Positions 6,698 through 10,430 of a stretch of DNA of 10,430 nucleotides are shown here, piece after piece. The position numbers and the translations under genes are program-made. The DNA is taken from assembly GCA_044349205.1 (NCBI GenBank), contig JBIKRJ010000072.1:1-10430 (forward strand). The letters run 5' to 3'. The notes below the pieces were generated by a model. The model saw nothing but the letters and a program-made list of their open reading frames with translations. It made no database searches and was not told the DNA's origin. This DNA is from UBA9547 sp044349205 (GTDB lineage Bacteria; Bacteroidota; Bacteroidia; Cytophagales; UBA9547). Every line of letters starts with the position of its first letter. Positions within the stretch are counted from its first letter, which is position 1.

Positions 6698-7611
6698 AGT
6701 TGTTTTTTAATTTCAGAAAGATTGATTTCTATGTCATTTTCGGCACCCAACCAATAAATTTTCTGCCCATCTCTTTCCATTTTGCGAAAATACGTCATTT
6801 GTCGTTTGGCAAACTGGTGTATGGCAATGTTAAGTTTTTCGACCATTTCATCATACTCCATTTTATCCAAAAGGTATTCGGTTACGAAACGGTATTCCAG
6901 TCCGTAGAAAACGAGTTTTTCGGCAGAAATGCCTTGTTTCAGCAATCCTTCTACCTCTTGTACCAATCCTTCTTTCAATCGTGTATGTAGTCTTTCGGTT
7001 ATCCGTTGTCGTCTTTTTTCAAGCGGCATTTGCAGTCCAAATATCACAGGATTCAGCTTTGGAGCTTTATTGGTTGTCATTGGATTCTCTTTGAGATAAA
7101 ATGCGATTTGTATTGCCCTTTCCAATCGTTTTCGAGTGGAAACATCGGCCAATGGGCTGTAGTCGGAAGCGTTTTCTCGAAATATTTTTTCCAATGCGGA
7201 TAACGAAAGGTTTGCTAGTTCTGTTGCCAAATTTGGATTGTTGGGAATGGATGTAAACTGATAATTTCTAAGCACCGAATCAATATACATGCCTGTGCCG
7301 CCACACAAAATGGGAATTTTACCTTTTGAATGTATTTGGTCGAATGCATTGGCGAAATCGGTTTGAAAGTCGGCCACATGGTAGTTTTCACCCGCCATTT
7401 TAATGTCAATGAGGTGATGAGGAATAATTTTACTCTCAACAATGTATTGGTTCTTGTCTTTGCCCGTACCAATGTCCATTTGCTTGTACACTTGCCTTGA
7501 ATCGGCACTTATTATCTCGGAATTTAAGCTGTAAGCTAAATTTGTTGCCAACCTGGTTTTGCCCGAAGCGGTAGGGCCAAGTAGTACGATCAGGTTTGGA
7601 GTTGTATGCAT
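6670..7611 (-). CDS. miaA: tRNA dimethylallyltransferase MiaA
   Basis: MiaA transfers the dimethylallyl group of DMAPP to N6 of A37 in tRNAs that read codons starting with U, the first step of ms2i6A synthesis in the cytoplasm. The 313-residue product has the expected length. It shows the P-loop GPTASGKT (12-19), the ISADSRQVY motif with the conserved catalytic-type Asp (D37), GTGKDK (48-53), CGGTGMYIDS (103-112), RKRLERAIQ (160-168) and the tRNA-contacting FAKRQMTYFRK (267-277). The GLEYRFV segment (237-243) fits the form I associate with Bacteroidota. The ATG at 7611 is chosen; a TTG one codon upstream would add a single residue and is less likely. It lies 51 bases downstream of the M20 peptidase gene on the same strand and overlaps the 99-residue gene by 28 bases, so a three-gene transcript is likely. 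Confidence 0.97.
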   Translation of the reverse strand: MHTTPNLIVLLGPTASGKTRLATNLAYSLNSEIISADSRQVYKQMDIGTGKDKNQYIVESKIIPHHLIDIKMAGENYHVADFQTDFANAFDQIHSKGKIPILCGGTGMYIDSVLRNYQFTSIPNNPNLATELANLSLSALEKIFRENASDYSPLADVSTRKRLERAIQIAFYLKENPMTTNKAPKLNPVIFGLQMPLEKRRQRITERLHTRLKEGLVQEVEGLLKQGISAEKLVFYGLEYRFVTEYLLDKMEYDEMVEKLNIAIHQFAKRQMTYFRKMERDGQKIYWLGAENDIEINLSEIKKQLWNPSKYLS

Positions 7612-7662
7612 CAACTTAATTCAATAATTCCGCTATTTTGCCAAATACGCTACAAATTATTT

Positions 7663-9009
7663 TCAAGCATTTGTACCGTATTCTTTGTAAAATGCCACAA
7701 TCGTTTCAATACCTTTATAAAAGTTGAAAACGCCGTAGCTTTCATTGGGCGAGTGTATGGCATCTTCATCCAAACCAAAACCCATCAACAAAGTATCGAT
7801 TCCAAGCGCATGTTTAAATAGTGCCACGATAGGAATACTTCCTCCTTCACGTGAAGCGATGGGTGTTTTTCCCCAACATTTTTCAAAGGCACCAGTCGCG
7901 GCTTTGTAGGCATTGGTATTGGTAGAAACCACTACAGGAACACCGCCGTGGTGGGGCGTTACTTTTATTTGTACACTTGGTGGTGCGATAGCCTTGAAAT
8001 GTTGTCTAAAAAGCTGGGTGATTTTTTCGGGGTCTTGGTGTGGCACCAGTCGCATCGATATTTTGGCAAAAGCTTTGGAGGGGATAACCGTTTTGGCACC
8101 CTCGCCTGTGTAGCCACCCCAAATGCCGTTCACATCCAATGTAGGCCGTATCGAAGTGCGCTCCAAAGTACTGTATCCTTTTTCGCCGTATATGTCTTGC
8201 AGGTCGAGCGACCTTTTGTAATCTTCCAAATTGAAAGGAACTTTGGCAAGTTCTTGTCGTTCATTTTCGGTCAAAATAGCCACATCGTCGTAAAATCCCG
8301 GAATTGTGATGGTGTTGTCATTATCGTGCAAGCTAGCAATCATGTTGCACAGCACATTGATGGGATTTGGAACAGCTCCTCCATATATGCCCGAGTGCAA
8401 GTCGCGGTTGGGGCCAGTGACTTCAACTTCCAAATAACACAAACCTCGCAAACCTACCGTAATAGACGGGCATTCGTTGGAAATGAGGCTGGTGTCTGAA
8501 ATAAGTACCACATCGGCCTTCAGCTTTTCTTTGTTGGCAAGCACATATTTGTCCAAATTGTTAGAGCCAATTTCCTCTTCCCCTTCTAACAATAATTTTA
8601 AATTGCACTTCAGCACATTTTCTTTCAGCAGCACTTCAATGGCTTTCACGTGCATGTACACTTGGCCTTTGTCGTCACAAGCACCTCTTGCATATATGCG
8701 CTCTTGTCTTATTTCGGGTTCAAAGGGAGGCGATTTCCAAAGTTCCATAGGTTCGGGTGGTTGCACATCGTAGTGTCCATAAACCAGCACCGTCGGGTAG
8801 GAGCTGTCCTGAAAATATTCGGCATAGATTATGGGGTTGCCTTCCGTTTCCACCAATTCCATGTGCATTATTCCAGCCAATTTTAGCTTTTCCATTAGCC
8901 AAAGGGCTGCTTTTCGGCAATCTTCTGTGTGTTCTTTTTTGGCCGAAACAGAAGGAATGCGCAAAAACTCAAACAGTTCGTCTAGGTAGTGTGGGGGCTG
9001 TTTATCCAT
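7663..9009 (-). CDS. M20-family metallodipeptidase (CNDP-like)
   Basis: This is a 448-residue zinc peptidase of the M20/M25/M40 family, closest in pattern to cytosolic nonspecific dipeptidase (CNDP2-like) proteins, which hydrolyse dipeptides. The full dinuclear metal site is visible: H79 in GHYDVQPP, bridging D112 in ACDDKG, general base E145 and ligand E146 in EGEEEIGS, D172 in LISDTS and H419 in DAIHSPNE. The DLHSG motif supplies H205, the residue donated across the dimer in this family. The lid/dimerisation domain spans about 190-350. No signal peptide is seen, so it should be cytoplasmic. A TAnnTTTG box on the minus strand lies 22 bases upstream of the ATG. It heads a likely unit with miaA and the 99-residue gene and is divergent from mrp (120-base shared intergenic region). 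Substrate preference within the family is not determined. Confidence 0.96.
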   Translation of the reverse strand: MDKQPPHYLDELFEFLRIPSVSAKKEHTEDCRKAALWLMEKLKLAGIMHMELVETEGNPIIYAEYFQDSSYPTVLVYGHYDVQPPEPMELWKSPPFEPEIRQERIYARGACDDKGQVYMHVKAIEVLLKENVLKCNLKLLLEGEEEIGSNNLDKYVLANKEKLKADVVLISDTSLISNECPSITVGLRGLCYLEVEVTGPNRDLHSGIYGGAVPNPINVLCNMIASLHDNDNTITIPGFYDDVAILTENERQELAKVPFNLEDYKRSLDLQDIYGEKGYSTLERTSIRPTLDVNGIWGGYTGEGAKTVIPSKAFAKISMRLVPHQDPEKITQLFRQHFKAIAPPSVQIKVTPHHGGVPVVVSTNTNAYKAATGAFEKCWGKTPIASREGGSIPIVALFKHALGIDTLLMGFGLDEDAIHSPNESYGVFNFYKGIETIVAFYKEYGTNA

Positions 9010-9030
9010 GTTTTAGGTGATATTCTGTGT

Positions 9031-9038
9031 CAAAAATA
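9031..9038 (-). promoter_or_regulatory. Bacteroidota -7 box (TAnnTTTG) for M20 peptidase-miaA unit
   Basis: On the minus strand this reads TATTTTTG, an exact match to TAnnTTTG, ending 21 bases before the ATG at 9009 and giving a leader of roughly 15 bases. No good -33 TTG was found at the usual spacing, and such a short AT-rich motif can occur by chance. Confidence 0.5.
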
Positions 9039-9129
9039 AGGGACTCTTTATAACTGTAGTCTTGGTTTCCGAGTTGTGGAAGAGTAAAGAAAATGCTTTT
9101 TTGCGTTCTTTGCTCCTGAAATTAATACT

Positions 9130-10218
9130 ATGTCAAAAGAAAGAGTCCTAAAAGCCCTAAGCACTGTAGAAGAACCCGATTTAAAGAAAGACCTCGTGTC
9201 TTTGGGCATGATAAAAGAAATAGAAGTAGAGGGCAACCGCATCTGGTTTACTGTGGTGTTGACTACCCCAGCCTGTCCTTTAAAGGAATTGATTAGAAGC
9301 CGATGTGTCGAGGCTATTCAAAAAGAGTTGGGAGAAAATGTGGAAGTTACAGTAAATATGGTGGCCGATGTGACCTCTACTAGGGCAAATGCTCCTTTGC
9401 TTCCTGGCGTTAAAAACATTGTCGCCATTGCCTCGGGTAAAGGAGGTGTAGGCAAATCGACAGTCACTTCCAATCTCGCCGTAGCTTTGGCAGCTTCTGG
9501 CGCCAAGGTGGGTTTGATAGATGCAGATATTTCTGGTCCATCTGTTCCAGTTATGTTTGGTTGCGAACTTGAACGACCCGAAATTATGGTCGAAAACGGT
9601 AAAAACTACATCATACCTGTTGAGCGTTTTGGGGTCAAACTTATCTCGATAGGATTCTTGGCTCCTAGTGATGGTGCCGTTGTGTGGCGCGGACCTATGG
9701 CCAGTTCTGCATTGAAACAATTTATTGGCGATTGCAAATGGGGAGAATTAGACTATTTGCTTATTGACTTGCCTCCAGGTACTAGCGACATACACCTTAC
9801 ATTGGTGCAAACAATTCCAGTGACAGGCGCCATCATCGTCACCACTCCACAAAAGGTCGCATTGGCCGATGCCCAGAAAGGATTGTCGATGTTTGCACAG
9901 CCACAAATTAATGTTCCAATATTGGGTGTGGTAGAGAATATGGCCTATTTTACTCCCGAAGAACTCCCCGAAAACAAATATTACATTTTTGGTAAAGATG
10001 GAGGCAAAGTATTGGCCGAGCGTAACAAAGTAGAATTCTTGGGTCAAATTCCATTAGTACAGTCTATTCGCGAGGCTGGCGATGCAGGTCGTCCTATGGC
10101 AATGTCAGATGGCATCACCGCCCAAGCGTTTCGGTATTTGGCCGAAACGGTGGCTCAGCAAGTGGCCATCCGCAATGCTACTCAAGAAAAAACTAAACCT
10201 GTGGAAATACGGGTTTAA
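9130..10218 (+). CDS. mrp: Mrp/NBP35-family P-loop ATPase, Fe-S cluster carrier (ApbC-like)
   Basis: This 362-residue protein has two parts. An N-terminal MIP18/DUF59 domain (about 1-85) carries the conserved TTPACPLKE with C49. A Mrp/NBP35 ATPase domain (about 95-350) has the deviant Walker A GKGGVGKS (103-110), the DADISGPS switch (131-138) and DLPPGTSD (213-220). Family members bind and deliver Fe-S clusters to apoproteins in the cytoplasm. The CxxC motif that ligates the bridging cluster in many Mrp/ApbC proteins should follow ENMAYF (270-275), but here the sequence is TPEELPENKYYIFGKDGG with no cysteine. As far as I recall this is common in Bacteroidota Mrp. The remaining cysteines (C49, C59, C145, C202) are scattered. 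It starts at the ATG at 9130 and is divergent from the M20 peptidase gene. A weak box-like GTTCTTTG (9105-9112) lies upstream, and no clear terminator follows. Confidence 0.96.
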   Translation: MSKERVLKALSTVEEPDLKKDLVSLGMIKEIEVEGNRIWFTVVLTTPACPLKELIRSRCVEAIQKELGENVEVTVNMVADVTSTRANAPLLPGVKNIVAIASGKGGVGKSTVTSNLAVALAASGAKVGLIDADISGPSVPVMFGCELERPEIMVENGKNYIIPVERFGVKLISIGFLAPSDGAVVWRGPMASSALKQFIGDCKWGELDYLLIDLPPGTSDIHLTLVQTIPVTGAIIVTTPQKVALADAQKGLSMFAQPQINVPILGVVENMAYFTPEELPENKYYIFGKDGGKVLAERNKVEFLGQIPLVQSIREAGDAGRPMAMSDGITAQAFRYLAETVAQQVAIRNATQEKTKPVEIRV

Positions 10219-10355
10219 ATAAATCTTTCTGCAAAAAGGCTGTCTTTTCGCGCAAAGCACCACATTTAAGATTTCTTGCGATATTTTTTCCCAAATTTTT
10301 CTCTTTGTGAATCAGGGGTTTAGTGTTTTGTTGGTATTTTTTTGTGGATGAGTTG

Positions 10356-10385
10356 TTTGTTGGGGCGAAAAAGTTCTTACATTTG
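10356..10385 (+). promoter_or_regulatory. Bacteroidota promoter (TTTG-N18-TAnnTTTG) reading out of the window
   Basis: A -33 element TTTG (10356-10359) and a -7 element TACATTTG (10378-10385) are separated by 18 bases. Both match the Bacteroidota consensus and its spacing, making this the best promoter in the window. Transcription should start near 10391. The preceding stretch after mrp (10219-10355) is AT-rich and shows no gene or convincing terminator. An ATG at 10427-10429 might be the start codon of the downstream gene, but only one base follows it. Confidence 0.7.
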
Positions 10386-10390
10386 CGTCC

Positions 10391-10407
10391 CCGTTCGGTA
10401 GGAGCGG
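10391..10407 (+). other. Small GC-rich hairpin at the predicted transcript start
   Basis: CCGTTC (10391-10396) can pair with GAGCGG (10402-10407), with one G-U pair, around a 5-base loop GGTAG. It falls at or just after the predicted transcription start of the right-hand promoter. It could stabilise the 5' end of the transcript or belong to a longer leader structure, but it is short and no riboswitch or tRNA pattern is recognisable before the window ends. Confidence 0.35.
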
Positions 10408-10430
10408 TGTTACAAGTGGCAGATTTATGC

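Noticed and set aside
7948..8499. Plus-strand open frame of 183 codons inside the M20 peptidase gene
   Set aside because: It lies entirely antisense to a gene with all catalytic residues intact; its product resembles no protein and has no promoter or start context.
9280..9720. Minus-strand open frame of 146 codons inside mrp
   Set aside because: It is the shadow of the conserved Mrp coding sequence, with a composition typical of antisense translation.
10231..10252. Possible terminator after mrp (AAAAG/CTTTT around a 5-base loop)
   Set aside because: The stem is only 5 mostly A-T pairs and no U-tract follows, so it is too weak to call.
10386..10430. Possible start of a tRNA or rRNA after the right-hand promoter
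   Set aside because: No D-arm or acceptor pattern can be confirmed in about 40 bases; the sequence is better described as a leader of unknown gene.
1..10430. Defence islands, CRISPR arrays, integrases, transposases or long repeats
   Set aside because: None seen. All sizeable genes but the 99-residue one fit known, mostly housekeeping, families, and no tandem or spaced repeats are visible.

Overview
The window looks like an ordinary chromosomal stretch of a Bacteroidota bacterium, probably one with a type IX secretion/gliding apparatus. Four observations support this: a GldJ-type gliding lipoprotein; at least three sites matching the Bacteroidota -7 promoter box TAnnTTTG at sensible distances from genes; a Mrp/NBP35 ATPase of the form without a CxxC motif; and mostly weak or absent Shine-Dalgarno sequences. 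I see no insertion sequence, phage gene, CRISPR array, rRNA or tRNA, and no obviously foreign block. Coding density is high, and no gene-free stretch exceeds about 210 bases.

Layout. (1) Positions 1-786 hold the C-terminal part of a MoxR-type AAA+ ATPase on the plus strand, cut by the window edge. (2) Positions 789-3294 hold a minus-strand cluster read marR -> pirin -> ABC-2 permease, with tight spacing and an imperfect palindrome upstream of marR that may be its operator. (3) Positions 3376-3415 hold a strong hairpin terminator at the end of the next minus-strand gene, the gldJ-like lipoprotein gene (3432-4631). (4) Positions 4834-6396 hold a plus-strand FAD-dependent oxidoreductase of the uncharacterised COG2509 type, with a Bacteroidota promoter box just upstream. 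(5) Positions 6398-9009 hold a minus-strand cluster read M20 dipeptidase -> miaA -> a 99-residue unknown that overlaps the miaA end. (6) Divergent from the dipeptidase, mrp runs 9130-10218 on the plus strand. (7) The last ~210 bases are non-coding and end in a good TAnnTTTG promoter followed by a small hairpin; the gene it serves lies beyond the window.

How the genes fit together. Most are housekeeping: tRNA modification (miaA), Fe-S cluster carriage (mrp), peptide turnover (M20), and surface motility/secretion (gldJ). The marR-pirin-permease cluster resembles a small stress or xenobiotic response unit. I do not find a convincing undescribed multi-gene system. The items most worth a second look are the 99-residue protein overlapping miaA (possibly a degenerate receiver fold), the marR unit with its putative operator, the compact GldJ lacking catalytic cysteines, and the promoter with a hairpin at the right-hand end.
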